Numbered from the stretch's first letter, positions 54,281-63,230 are shown. The stretch is 64,000 nt of DNA from an uncultured Acetobacteraceae bacterium (GCA_903895595.1 CAITUP010000112.1:1-64000), one strand, 5' to 3'. Program-made: numbers and translations. Notes: a model not told the origin generated them from the sequence alone.

Positions 54281-55134
54281 GGGGGATGCGCGTGCGCTAC
54301 GTCCCCGCGATGCTGACCCTGCTTCTGAGCGCCTGTTCGGGTGCCGGGATTCTGAACGCGGTGGCGCCGACCGGGGAGATCGCCATCGTCCGCGACGTTC
54401 CCTATGCGGCGGGCGAGCGCCACGTTTTGGATATCTACCGCCCGCGCGTGGCCAACGCGCCGGTCGTCGTCTTCGTCTACGGCGGCGGATGGCGCAGCGG
54501 CGACAAGGCGACTTACCGTTTCGCCGGCGCGGCTCTGGCGGCGCGGGGATTGCTGACCGTGATCCCGGACTACCGCACCTACCCACAAGCGGCATTCCCC
54601 GGCTTCGTGGAAGATGCCGCCGCGGCCGTCGCATGGGCAAAGGCGCATGCCAGCGAGTACGGCGGCGATCCCGGCCGCGTGTTCCTGATCGGGCACTCGG
54701 CCGGCGCCCATATCGCGGCGATGCTGACGCTGGATAAGGCGTTTCTGGCGCCGTACGGCCTCGACCCGGATCGCGACATCGCGGGCATGGTGGGGCTGGC
54801 CGGTCCCTACGATTTCCTGCCGCTGCACGACCCCGACCTGGAGCCGATCTTTGCGCCGGCCGGCGATCTGACGAAGACTCAGCCCATTACCTACGCCCGC
54901 GCGGGGGCGCCGCCGATGCTGCTGCTGACGGGGGCCGGCGATACTGTCGTGCTCCCCCGCAATTCCCAACGCCTCGCCGAACGGATCGCCGCGCTCGGCG
55001 GACGGGCGGAGGTGCGGGCGTATGAAGGAGTCGGGCACATGACGATCATTGGTGCGCTTTCGCGGCTGCTGGCCTGGAAAGCGCCTGTCCTGGACGACAG
55101 CGTTGCGTTCGTCCGCGCGGCCGGTGGGTCATGA
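54277..55134 (+). CDS. Alpha/beta hydrolase lipoprotein
   Basis: 285 residues. Lipobox LSAC at Cys20 after a hydrophobic leader indicates a lipoprotein. YGGGW (68-72) is an oxyanion-hole-like motif and the nucleophile elbow GHSAG (139-143) has Ser141; His near the C-terminus is in GVGHM. Carboxylesterase of BD-FAE type. In a ChrR-controlled operon, so possibly acts on oxidised lipids. Overlaps neighbours on both sides. Confidence 0.85.
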   Translation: MRGMRVRYVPAMLTLLLSACSGAGILNAVAPTGEIAIVRDVPYAAGERHVLDIYRPRVANAPVVVFVYGGGWRSGDKATYRFAGAALAARGLLTVIPDYRTYPQAAFPGFVEDAAAAVAWAKAHASEYGGDPGRVFLIGHSAGAHIAAMLTLDKAFLAPYGLDPDRDIAGMVGLAGPYDFLPLHDPDLEPIFAPAGDLTKTQPITYARAGAPPMLLLTGAGDTVVLPRNSQRLAERIAALGGRAEVRAYEGVGHMTIIGALSRLLAWKAPVLDDSVAFVRAAGGS

Positions 55135-55919
55135 CGGTCTGGTTCCTGCTGTCCGCGATGCTGTTGTCGGTCTGCATGGCCGGCGCCTGGGGCTTGCAGC
55201 GGATCACCGGCAACTCCGGTTGGGTGGACGCGGTCTGGTCGTTCTCCATCGGGCTGGCCGGGGTGTTGCTGGCGTTGCTGCCGGGGGTGACAGTGCGGAG
55301 CGCCGTCGTGGCCGCGCTGATCGCGCTGTGGGCGGTACGGTTGGGCGCGCATATCGCCCACCGGTCCTTCACCGGGCCGGAGGACGCGCGTTACGCGGCG
55401 CTGCGGACGGAATGGGGGGCCGGCTTCCAGCGGCGCCTTTTCTGGTTCCTGCAAATCCAGGCCGTGGCGGCGGCGTTGCTGACACTGTCGATGGGTTTGG
55501 CGGCGGCGAACCCCGATCCGTTCCCTCGGGCGCAGGATATCGCCGGCCTGCTTGTCCTGGTCATCGCAATCTTGGGGGAAGGCGCGGCCGACGCGCAATT
55601 GCGGCGGTTCAAGGCCGATCCGGCCAACAAAGGCCGCGTGTGCGACGTAGGCTTGTGGAGCATCAGCCGCCATCCAAACTACGTGTTCGAGTGGTTGGGG
55701 TGGTTCGCGTATCCGCTGCTGGCGATCGATCCCGGCCGTTTGGATTGGGCGTGGCTGGCGCTGACCGGGCCGGCGTTCATGTATTGGCTGCTGGTACACG
55801 TGTCCGGCATTCCGCTGCTGGAGAAGCAGATGCTGCGGTCCCGTGGGGAGGCCTACGCGGCCTACCAGCGGCGCGTGGGCGCATTTTTCCCTTATTTCAA
55901 CAAAGGAGCCGACCGATGA
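55131..55919 (+). CDS. DUF1295 membrane protein (steroid 5-alpha-reductase-like)
   Basis: 262 residues, six or so TM helices, DUF1295 hallmarks: GNSGWVDAVWSFSIGLAG, YAALRTEWGAGFQRRLFWFLQIQ, SRHPNYVFEWLGWFAYPLLA, and a C-terminal GEAYAAYQRRVGAFFPYF. Family members are probable lipid reductases. Overlaps both neighbours by 4 bp (ATGA). Confidence 0.9.
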   Translation: MTVWFLLSAMLLSVCMAGAWGLQRITGNSGWVDAVWSFSIGLAGVLLALLPGVTVRSAVVAALIALWAVRLGAHIAHRSFTGPEDARYAALRTEWGAGFQRRLFWFLQIQAVAAALLTLSMGLAAANPDPFPRAQDIAGLLVLVIAILGEGAADAQLRRFKADPANKGRVCDVGLWSISRHPNYVFEWLGWFAYPLLAIDPGRLDWAWLALTGPAFMYWLLVHVSGIPLLEKQMLRSRGEAYAAYQRRVGAFFPYFNKGADR

Positions 55920-56947
55920 GCGCGATCGCCATGGCGACCGGTGTGATCGAGCGTATGCCGCTGCCGGACCTGGTCACCAACGCCGGAATCTCCTGGCTGG
56001 TGGAGCGGACACGCCGCAAGCTCGCGGACCGCACCGACGGGGAGGAAGCCGCGTTCGCCCGTTCCATGGCCGAAAGCCCGGTCGCGGTGCGCCCGGATGC
56101 GGCGAACGCGCAACATTACGAGGTCCCGGCGGCGTTCTTCGGCCTTGTTTTGGGGGCACGACGGAAATACTCGTGCTGCCTGTACCGGGGCGAGAACGAC
56201 ACGCTGGATATGGCCGAGGAGCGGGCGCTGGCGGAAACAGCCGAACATGCCGATCTGGCGGACGGGCAGGATATTCTGGAACTCGGTTGCGGCTGGGGGT
56301 CGTTGAGCTTGTGGATGGCGGAACGTTTCCCCCGGTCGCGGATTACGGCGGTGTCCAACTCCCGGTCTCAGCGGGCGTATATCGAGGCGGAGGCCCGCGC
56401 GCGCGGGTTCGGGAACCTGCGGGTCGTGACCGCCGACATGAACGATTTCAGCATCGATACGCGGTTCGACCGCGTCGTGTCGGTGGAGATGTTCGAGCAT
56501 ATGACCAACTGGCACGCGCTGCTGCGCAAGGTTCACGGCTGGCTGCGGCCCGACGGGCGGCTGTTCCTGCATGTGTTCAGCCACCGCGCCGGGTCGTACC
56601 GGTTCGATACCGACGACAAGGAGGATTGGATCGCCCAGCACTTCTTCACCGGCGGCATCATGCCCAGCCACGGCCTGATCCGCCGCGTCGCGAGCGGGTT
56701 CATGCCGGAGCAGGAATGGCAATGGAGCGGCACGCACTACGCGCGCACGGCCCGCGATTGGCTGGCCAATTTCGATCGTAACGACGCCGCGGTGTCGGAA
56801 GTGTTGCGGTCGGTTTACGGTGCCGATGCCGGGCTGTGGCGGCGCCGCTGGCGGTTGTTTTTCCTGGCGACGGCGGGATTGTTCGGTCATGCCGGAGGCA
56901 GCGAATGGGGCGTCAGCCATTACCGCCTGCGACCGTTGCCGGGATGA
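55916..56947 (+). CDS. CFA-synthase-like SAM methyltransferase, second copy
   Basis: 343 residues, CFA/mycolic-acid methyltransferase family. SAM site ILELGCGWGSLSLWMAERFP, HYEVPAAFFGLVLGARRKYSCCLY at the N-terminal region, and VVSVEMFEHMTNWHALL. It differs in length and sequence from the CFA protein at 49.6 kb. The pair may act on different substrates or steps, as UfaM-type methyltransferases act in furan fatty acid synthesis. In the sigma-E operon. Confidence 0.88.
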   Translation: MSAIAMATGVIERMPLPDLVTNAGISWLVERTRRKLADRTDGEEAAFARSMAESPVAVRPDAANAQHYEVPAAFFGLVLGARRKYSCCLYRGENDTLDMAEERALAETAEHADLADGQDILELGCGWGSLSLWMAERFPRSRITAVSNSRSQRAYIEAEARARGFGNLRVVTADMNDFSIDTRFDRVVSVEMFEHMTNWHALLRKVHGWLRPDGRLFLHVFSHRAGSYRFDTDDKEDWIAQHFFTGGIMPSHGLIRRVASGFMPEQEWQWSGTHYARTARDWLANFDRNDAAVSEVLRSVYGADAGLWRRRWRLFFLATAGLFGHAGGSEWGVSHYRLRPLPG

Positions 56948-57498
56948 AAGGCTGGGTCGGCCGGTACGTCGCGCACAACGACCCTCTGGTCGCGGGCGGC
57001 AATTTCGTGGCGTTGGTGCTGGGGTGGAACCAACCGTTTTATCCGGTGTACCTGTGGTTCATCGTCGGGGCAGATGCCTGGGTCGATGTGCCGGATGTTC
57101 TCTCGGCCGTTGTGTTCCTGGCGATACCCGCCATTGCTCGGCGGCGGCCGTTGCTGGCGCGTGTATTGCTGCCCCTGGCCGCGACGGCGAACATCGTGCT
57201 GTGCATGAAGCTGCTGGGGGACGGATCCGGGATTTGGCTGTTTTTGTTTCCGTGCGGGATGCTCGCGGCCGGATTGTTCCGGTGGCGAGAGCGGTGGATC
57301 ATGCTGGGTCTGTGCCTGCTGCCGCTGGCAGTTTGGTTGCTGTTGAAAGGCCGGTTGGGGGCGGCGCCGGTTGCATTTGGGGATGCGCAGATGGCGTCGA
57401 TTTTCGCGCTGAACGCCGTCAGCGCCCTGTCGCTGGTCGCGTTCCTGGCCTGGGTGCAGGCAGGAACGCGACGGGACGCGGCTACACCCGAGCCTTGA
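56944..57498 (+). CDS. Integral membrane hypothetical protein
   Basis: 184 residues, five or six hydrophobic segments (NFVALVLGWN; YLWFIVGADAWVDVPDVLSAVVFLAI; LLPLAATANIVLCMKLL; WIMLGLCLLPLAVWLLL; LSLVAFLAWVQA). Overlaps the methyltransferase stop by 4 bp, so it is the last gene of the sigma-E operon. No known domain. It ends over the 3' end of a convergent gene by 17 bp. Confidence 0.7.
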   Translation: MKGWVGRYVAHNDPLVAGGNFVALVLGWNQPFYPVYLWFIVGADAWVDVPDVLSAVVFLAIPAIARRRPLLARVLLPLAATANIVLCMKLLGDGSGIWLFLFPCGMLAAGLFRWRERWIMLGLCLLPLAVWLLLKGRLGAAPVAFGDAQMASIFALNAVSALSLVAFLAWVQAGTRRDAATPEP

Positions 57499-58333
57499 GG
57501 GCGGCCCAACGATCCAGGATCGGAAGGATGACGTCGGCCTTGGCCGAGGGCAGGCTGACGATGCACCGCACGATCCCAAGGTCGCGGTACCGCGCCAGAA
57601 CCGCCGCGTCCTCGGTCCCGTAGAACAGGGAAATCGGGAACGTCGCGGGATCGCGGCCGGCTTCCTTCAACATGTCGCGGAATTTCGGCACGTAATCGAA
57701 CACGTCGCCATATTGCCCAGGGCGTCCTGCCAGCGGAATCCAGCCATCGCCGTAGCGGACCGCCCGTCGGGCAGCGTAGGGGTATGCGCCGCCGACGATG
57801 ACCGGCGGGTGGGGTTTTTGCACGGGCTTCGGCCAGGTCATCATCGGGTCGAAGTTGACGAACTCGCCGTGGTATTCGGCTTTGGTCTGAGTCCAGATGG
57901 CCTTCATCGCCTCCACCCGTTCGCGCACAAGTTTGTGGCGAGTGGCGAAGACGGTGCCGTGGTTTTCCATCTCGTCCTGGTTCCAGCCATTGCCGATCCC
58001 GAACAGGAACCGCCCGCCGGAGACGTGATCGATCGAGGCCACCAGCTTGGCGGTCTGGATCGGGTCGCGCTGGTTCACCAGACACACCCCGGTGCCGATG
58101 TTCAGGGTTTTCGTCGCCATCGCCGCGGCGGTGAGGGACACGAACGGGTCCATCACGTCGTAATAATGCTTCGGCAGTTCGCCGCCGCCGCCCCAGGGGG
58201 ATTTGCGGGACAGCGGGATATGGGAATGTTCCGCTGCCCAGACGGATTCGAATCCGCGTTCTTCCAGCGCTTGCCCGAGTTCCGCGGGGGTCATGGAATA
58301 GTCGGTGAAGAAGATCGATGCGCCGTAGTGCAT
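57482..58333 (-). CDS. LLM-class oxidoreductase (F420/FMN), copy 1
   Basis: 283 residues, luciferase-like monooxygenase fold of the TIGR03619 type: MHYGASIFFTDYSMTPAEL, HSHIPLSRKSPWGGGG, GTGVCLVNQRDPIQTAKL, GIGNGWNQDEMENHGT, and MTWPKPVQKPHPP. One of three tandem homologous genes. The cofactor is probably F420 or FMN; alphaproteobacterial F420 use is not established here. Confidence 0.88.
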   Translation of the reverse strand: MHYGASIFFTDYSMTPAELGQALEERGFESVWAAEHSHIPLSRKSPWGGGGELPKHYYDVMDPFVSLTAAAMATKTLNIGTGVCLVNQRDPIQTAKLVASIDHVSGGRFLFGIGNGWNQDEMENHGTVFATRHKLVRERVEAMKAIWTQTKAEYHGEFVNFDPMMTWPKPVQKPHPPVIVGGAYPYAARRAVRYGDGWIPLAGRPGQYGDVFDYVPKFRDMLKEAGRDPATFPISLFYGTEDAAVLARYRDLGIVRCIVSLPSAKADVILPILDRWAALKARV

Positions 58334-58345
58334 TGCTTGCGTTCC

Positions 58346-59203
58346 TTAGTTGGAGATTTGGCGGATCAGCGCCGCCCAGCGATCCAGGATCGGCAGAATG
58401 ACGTCCGCCTTCGCCGCTGGCAAACTGACGGATGCCCGCGCGATCCCCAAATCCCGATACCGCTTCAATAGATCGAGGTTTTCCGGCGACCCCGTCAGGG
58501 AAATCGGGAAATCGGCGGGATCGCGCCCCGCTTCTTCCAGCATGGCGTGTGCCTTGGGGACGATTTTGAGGACGTCGCTGTTTTCGCCCATCAGGCCCGC
58601 TACCGGCATCCACCCATCGGCGTAACGGATGGCGCGTCGGGCCGCGTGCGGGAACACGCCCCCGACGTAAATCGGAGGGTGCGGTTTTTGCACCGGCTTT
58701 GGCCAGGTCATCATCGGGTCGAAATTCACGAACTCGCCGTGATATTCGGCCTTGGATTTGGTCCAGATTTCCTTCATCGCCTCGATCCGTTCCCGCACCA
58801 GCTTGGCACGGGTTTCGTAGACGGTGCCGTGGTTCGCCATTTCCTCGGCATTCCAGCCGACGCCGATGCCGAACAGGAAGCGGCCGTTGCTGATAACGTC
58901 CAGCGACGCCACGGATTTCGCCAGTTGGATCGGGTCGCGCTGTGCGACCAGACAGACGCCGGTGCCCAGCTTCAACGTGGTGGTCGCCATCGCCGCCGCC
59001 GGCAGGACGACGAACGGGTCCATCACGTCGAAGTACTGCTTCGGCACCTCGCCGCCGTTGGGGAAGACCGATTTCCGGTCCACCGGGAAATGGGAATGTT
59101 CCGGTGCCCAAAGGGATTCGAAACCCCGCTGCTCCAGCGCCACCGCCAGTTCGCGGGGGGTCATGGAGTAGTCGGTAAAGAAGAACGAGGCGCCGATGTG
59201 CAT
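58346..59203 (-). CDS. LLM-class oxidoreductase (F420/FMN), copy 2
   Basis: 285 residues, same fold: MHIGASFFFTDYSMTPREL, HSHFPVDRKSVFPNGGEV, GTGVCLVAQRDPIQLAKS, GIGVGWNAEEMANHGT. Its sequence is the most divergent of the three (NAEEMANHG versus NQDEMENHG). ATG 59203 was chosen; the longer frame adds junk. Twelve bp separate it from copy 1. Confidence 0.88.
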   Translation of the reverse strand: MHIGASFFFTDYSMTPRELAVALEQRGFESLWAPEHSHFPVDRKSVFPNGGEVPKQYFDVMDPFVVLPAAAMATTTLKLGTGVCLVAQRDPIQLAKSVASLDVISNGRFLFGIGVGWNAEEMANHGTVYETRAKLVRERIEAMKEIWTKSKAEYHGEFVNFDPMMTWPKPVQKPHPPIYVGGVFPHAARRAIRYADGWMPVAGLMGENSDVLKIVPKAHAMLEEAGRDPADFPISLTGSPENLDLLKRYRDLGIARASVSLPAAKADVILPILDRWAALIRQISN

Positions 59204-59205
59204 GT

Positions 59206-60066
59206 TCAGCCCCCGATCTGCCGCATGAACCCCGCCCATTTGTCCAAAATCGGCAGCACTACATCGGCTTTCGCGGCCGGCAGGCTGACCGACGTGCGGG
59301 CGATGCCCAGGTCGCGGTAGCGCTTCAGCGTATCGGCATCGTCGGGCGAGGCGAACATCGAAATCGGGCACGTCGCCGGATCGCGCCCGGCTTCTTTCAA
59401 CATCTCCCGGAATTTCGGCACCGTGGCGAACACGTCGCTGTCAGGCCCGACCTTGCCGGCCAGCGGAATCCAGCCGTCGCCGTAGCGCACCGCGCGACGG
59501 GCGCCGTATGGGAAAGCGCCGCCGACGATGATCGGGGGATAGGGTTTTTGCACCGGCTTCGGCCAGGTCATCATCGGGTCGAAATTCACGAACTCGCCAT
59601 GATATTCCGCCTTCGACTTGGTCCAGATCTCCTTCATCGCCTCGATCCGTTCTCTGACCAATTTCGCTCGGGTTTCGAACACCGTGCCGTGGTTTTCCAT
59701 CTCGTCCTGGTTCCAGCCCACGCCGATCCCGAACAGGAAGCGCCCGCCGGACACTTGGTCGATCGACGCCACCAGCTTGGCGGTCTGGATCGGATCGCGC
59801 TGGTTCACCAGACACACCCCGGTGCCCAAAAGCAACGTCTTGGTCGCCATCGCCGCCGCGGTCAACGTCACGAACGGGTCCATCACGTCGTAATACTGTT
59901 TTGCCAATTCTCCGCCGCCGACATAGGGCGCGGACTTTCGGCTCAGCGGAATGTGGGAGTGTTCGGGTGCCCATAAGGACTCGAACCCGCGTTCCTCCAG
60001 GGCTTGCGCGAGCTCCCCGGGGGCCATCGAGTAATCCGTCATGAACATGGATGCGCCGAATTTCAT
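59206..60066 (-). CDS. LLM-class oxidoreductase (F420/FMN), copy 3
   Basis: 286 residues, MKFGASMFMTDYSMAPGEL, HSHIPLSRKSAPYVGGG, GTGVCLVNQRDPIQTAKL, GIGVGWNQDEMENHGT. It resembles copy 1 more than copy 2. First in the transcript and 2 bp upstream of copy 2. The set likely arose by tandem duplication. Confidence 0.88.
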   Translation of the reverse strand: MKFGASMFMTDYSMAPGELAQALEERGFESLWAPEHSHIPLSRKSAPYVGGGELAKQYYDVMDPFVTLTAAAMATKTLLLGTGVCLVNQRDPIQTAKLVASIDQVSGGRFLFGIGVGWNQDEMENHGTVFETRAKLVRERIEAMKEIWTKSKAEYHGEFVNFDPMMTWPKPVQKPYPPIIVGGAFPYGARRAVRYGDGWIPLAGKVGPDSDVFATVPKFREMLKEAGRDPATCPISMFASPDDADTLKRYRDLGIARTSVSLPAAKADVVLPILDKWAGFMRQIGG

Positions 60067-60158
60067 GATTCTGCTCCTGCCAACCGTTTCAGCGGACAGG
60101 TTAGCCGGTTCGCCGGCCCCGTGCTACAATCGCGGCAACCCATTTGGAGGAACCCATC

Positions 60159-60449
60159 ATGCCCGTCCGCCTGATCGTCAGCATCGCCGCCAATCCCGGC
60201 AAAGGGAACGAACTCGCCGCTGTCTACCGCGGCCGCTGCGCCGATGTGATGAAAGAGCCCGGCTGCCTGCAATTCGAGGTTTTTCAAAGCGTCGTCGACC
60301 CGGACCGCCTGACGCTGCTGGAGCTTTGGGCCGATCAGGCCGCGTTGGACGTGCACGCCGGCGTCAACCTGACCCGCGCCCCGCTGCCCCCCGGCCTGCG
60401 GGCACCCGGCGGCGTGCGCGAGGACTACATCTACACCCCGAAGCAATAA
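60159..60449 (+). CDS. Antibiotic-biosynthesis-monooxygenase (ABM) domain protein
   Basis: 96 residues, a dimeric alpha+beta barrel: LIVSIAANPGKGNELAAVYRGR, MKEPGCLQFEVFQSVVDPDRLTLLELWADQAALDVH. Family members oxidise quinols or anthrones without cofactor. ATG 60159 has GGAGG upstream. It is divergent from the LLM set and 12 bp ahead of the lyase gene. Confidence 0.8.
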   Translation: MPVRLIVSIAANPGKGNELAAVYRGRCADVMKEPGCLQFEVFQSVVDPDRLTLLELWADQAALDVHAGVNLTRAPLPPGLRAPGGVREDYIYTPKQ

Positions 60450-60461
60450 GGGGCCCCAAAA

Positions 60462-61820
60462 ATGAGCGACACGCTTCCGACCGCCACCCGCGTCTCCGAC
60501 CCCGGCATCCGCACCCTGTATCAGCTGGAAAACCGCTGGCAGGCGTGGCTGGATGTGGAGGCCGCTTTGGCCCAGGCGCAGGCGGACCTCGGCATTATCC
60601 CGCATGCCGCGGCCGCCGCCATTACCAAAGCCGCGCATCTTTCGCTGATGGATCGCGGCCGGCTCAATGAGGGATTCGCGCGCACCGGCCACACGATCGT
60701 GCCGCTGGTGTGGGAACTCAGCCGCGTGACCGGCGAGGAACATGGCGGCTGGGTCCATTGGGGCGCCACCACGCAGAACATTACGCAGACCGGCGATTTG
60801 CTGGTGCTGCGGCAGGCGCACACGATCTTCCTGCGCCTGATCGGAGAGGCACTGGCGGCGATGGCGGACCTCGCCGAACGCGGGGCGGACATGCCGATTG
60901 CCGGGCGCACGCACGGGCAACACGCGGTGCCGGCGACGTTCGGCTACAAGGTCGCCGTCTGGATCGATGAGTTGCTGCGGCATGTAGAACGTTTCCAGCA
61001 GGCGGCACCGCGCCTGTTCATTGCCATGTTGGGCGGCGGTGCCGGCACCTATGCGTCGTTGGGCCAGATGGGCCCGCCGGTGCAGCAGGGGATCGGGCGC
61101 ATCCTGGGCTTCGGTTCGATGACGGTGCCGTCGCGCGCCATCGGCGATCATCTCGGCGAGAACATCTGTCTGCTGGGCATGCTCGCCGCGACCTGCGGCA
61201 AGATCGGGCGGGAAATCTATACCCTGATGAAGACCGAGTACGGCGAAGTCGAGGAACCCGTGCCGCCCGGCACCGTCGGGTCCTCCACCATGCCGCAGAA
61301 GCGTAATCCTAAGCTGTGTCAGGACATTATCGCCGCCGCCGCCGAAATCCGTTCCTGCGTGCCGCTGGCGCTGGAGGCGATGACCACCGAACATGAGGCG
61401 GATCGAACCACCAGCGTCATGTTCGACGCCGCCGAATCCCGCGCCTGCATTCAGACCGGCGATATGCTGGCGCGGTTGGGGGAGATCATGCGGGGCTTGA
61501 AGCTGGACCCGGTTCGCATGCGCTCGAACCTGGACCTGGGCGGCGGCTTGATCATGGCCGAGGCGGTCATGCTCGACCTCGGCGCCGCGCTGGGGCGGCA
61601 GCATGCGCACGATGTCGTCTACGATTCCGCGATGGCGGCGGCGGAGCAGGGCGTGTCCTTCGGCGGGCTGCTGACGGCCGATCCGCGGGTGACCGCGCAT
61701 ATGACGCCGGACGCGATTCAGAAACTGCTCGATCCTACCGCCTACACCGGCCTGTGTTCCGACATGGCCCGTGAAGGCGCGGCGCGGGCAAGGGCGGCGG
61801 TGAAAGGATTAGGCGCATGA
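60462..61820 (+). CDS. Fumarase/aspartase-superfamily lyase (PurB- or cycloisomerase-like)
   Basis: 452 residues. The superfamily signature GSSTMPQKRNP is near 271-281, TTQNITQTGD near 107-116, and GRTHGQHAVPATFG near 148-161. Could be adenylosuccinate lyase-like or 3-carboxy-cis,cis-muconate cycloisomerase-like; context with ABM and RidA proteins favours catabolic use. Overlaps the RidA gene by 4 bp. Confidence 0.82.
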   Translation: MSDTLPTATRVSDPGIRTLYQLENRWQAWLDVEAALAQAQADLGIIPHAAAAAITKAAHLSLMDRGRLNEGFARTGHTIVPLVWELSRVTGEEHGGWVHWGATTQNITQTGDLLVLRQAHTIFLRLIGEALAAMADLAERGADMPIAGRTHGQHAVPATFGYKVAVWIDELLRHVERFQQAAPRLFIAMLGGGAGTYASLGQMGPPVQQGIGRILGFGSMTVPSRAIGDHLGENICLLGMLAATCGKIGREIYTLMKTEYGEVEEPVPPGTVGSSTMPQKRNPKLCQDIIAAAAEIRSCVPLALEAMTTEHEADRTTSVMFDAAESRACIQTGDMLARLGEIMRGLKLDPVRMRSNLDLGGGLIMAEAVMLDLGAALGRQHAHDVVYDSAMAAAEQGVSFGGLLTADPRVTAHMTPDAIQKLLDPTAYTGLCSDMAREGAARARAAVKGLGA

Positions 61821-62194
61821 TCCACCGTTTGATGGTGCCGGGCCAACTGGAACCGGTCAGCCATTACTGCCACGTCGTCCGAGCCGGGAACTTGGTCTGG
61901 GTGTCCGGCGCTGTGGGCGTTCGGCCGGATGGCTCGATCCCCGACAGTGCCGCCGAACAGGCGGAGGTCGCATTGGCCAACATCGATGCCTGCCTGCGTG
62001 CCGCCGGGGCGCGGGCCGAGCATGTGGTGAAGGTGAATGTGTATTTGACGGATATCGCGGATCGCGGCGCGATCAATCCACCCAGGCAGCGGTATTTCGG
62101 CGAACACCGGCCGGCGTCCACGCTGGTGGGTGTCGCGGCTTTGGTGCTGCCGGCGTTGAAGGTGGAGATCGAGGCCCAGGCGGTGATTCCGTAA
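61817..62194 (+). CDS. RidA-family protein
   Basis: 125 residues, RidA/YjgF trimer family: NLVWVSGAVGVRPDGSIP, ANIDACLRAAGARAEHVVKVNVYLTDIADR, VGVAALVLPALKVEIEAQAV. RidA hydrolyses reactive enamine/imine intermediates. Translationally coupled to the lyase, so likely clears imines made by it. Confidence 0.9.
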   Translation: MIHRLMVPGQLEPVSHYCHVVRAGNLVWVSGAVGVRPDGSIPDSAAEQAEVALANIDACLRAAGARAEHVVKVNVYLTDIADRGAINPPRQRYFGEHRPASTLVGVAALVLPALKVEIEAQAVIP

Positions 62195-62220
62195 CCGGAC
62201 AAAGAGGGGCGTCGTAACCG

Positions 62221-62487
62221 ATGAGGTGCTTGCCGTTTTCCGTAACCAAAGGCGCGTTGTTCGCGGAAGTGCTGCGCGATGCCGCACGCGATCCCGGCCG
62301 CACGGCCGGGTGCGGCTATTGCGGCGCTCGTATGGTGGTCGAACCGGAGAAAGCGACACAAACGGTGCGCTGCCCGTCCTGTACGAGGGTGCAACAGGTC
62401 ACGGCCGAAGAGGAAACGCCGTGGCGGTTGCGGCCGGAAGCAGTCGATGCGTTGCGGCGTACCAAAGGGTGGTTACGCCGCTTATAG
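62221..62487 (+). CDS. Small zinc-ribbon hypothetical protein
   Basis: 88 residues with a zinc ribbon: CGYC (C31, C34) and CPSC (C51, C54), a basic C-terminal RRTKGWLRRL. GAGGGG lies upstream. The N-terminal SVTKGALFAEVLRDAARD helix precedes the ribbon. Function unknown. It converges on the SUF genes. Confidence 0.65.
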   Translation: MRCLPFSVTKGALFAEVLRDAARDPGRTAGCGYCGARMVVEPEKATQTVRCPSCTRVQQVTAEEETPWRLRPEAVDALRRTKGWLRRL

Positions 62488-62492
62488 CCGGA

Positions 62493-62861
62493 TCAGACGT
62501 GGAAGCTTTCGCCGCACCCGCACCGGCCCTTCTCGTTCGGGTTGGTGAACGTGAAGCCCGAGGTCAGCGCCTTGATCTCGTAATCCATCGTTGTCCCGAT
62601 CAGGAACAATGACGCTTTCCGGTCCACCAGCACGGTCGTGTCCTTGTCCTTGACGACTTCGTCGCCAGGGCCCGGCTCGTCGGTCCAGGTCATGTCGTAG
62701 GACAGGCCGGAACAGCCCTTGGTGTTGACGCCGATGCGCAACAATTTGCCCTGCTCGCCTTTTTCGTAAAGCCGCTTCAACCGTTCGGCGGCGGCATCGG
62801 TCAGTGTCATCAACGGCGGCAACGCGCGCGTTTTACGAGGTGCCGATACGGTGGTGCTCAT
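62493..62861 (-). CDS. sufA: A-type Fe-S carrier protein (SufA/IscA/ErpA family)
   Basis: 122 residues. Three cysteines for cluster binding: Cys50 in TKGCSGLSYDM, Cys114 and Cys116 in RCGCGESF. It delivers Fe-S clusters to apo-proteins. Last of the minus-strand sufS-sufU-sufT-sufA run. Exact A-type subfamily is not decided by sequence alone. Confidence 0.92.
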   Translation of the reverse strand: MSTTVSAPRKTRALPPLMTLTDAAAERLKRLYEKGEQGKLLRIGVNTKGCSGLSYDMTWTDEPGPGDEVVKDKDTTVLVDRKASLFLIGTTMDYEIKALTSGFTFTNPNEKGRCGCGESFHV

Positions 62862-62876
62862 GATCTTCCTCCTCGT

Positions 62877-63230
62877 TCAAAACATATTCAGCGCAAGACG
62901 GGCTTCTTCGGTCATGCGGGATTGATCCCACGGCGGCTCCCACACGGTTTCGACGTGGCACGATGTCACCCCCGGCACCGCCAACACCGCATTCTGCACC
63001 TGCTCGGGCAGTTCCTGCGCGCTGGGGCAGGCGGGGGCGGTCAAGGTCATTTCGACCTTCACGCCGCCGTCGTCGTCGATCTCGATCGCGTAGATCAGGC
63101 CGAGCTCGTAGATATTCACCGGAATTTCCGGATCGTGCACGGTTTGAATCGCGGCGATCAGGGCGTCCTCGGTCGGTTTCGCCACGGTTTCCCCGTCCGG
63201 GGTCCAGGCGGAATGGGTCGCGTCATTCAC
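62877..63230 (-). CDS. sufT: SufT-like DUF59 Fe-S assembly protein
   Basis: 117 residues, DUF59/MIP18 domain: DALIAAIQTVHDPEIPVNIYELGLIYAIEI, APACPSAQELP. SufT helps mature Fe-S proteins. GTG 63230 was chosen because AAGGAGG lies 6 nt upstream of it; a start at 63251 would contain that site. It overlaps the sufU 3' end by 8 bp. Confidence 0.88.
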   Translation of the reverse strand: MNDATHSAWTPDGETVAKPTEDALIAAIQTVHDPEIPVNIYELGLIYAIEIDDDGGVKVEMTLTAPACPSAQELPEQVQNAVLAVPGVTSCHVETVWEPPWDQSRMTEEARLALNMF

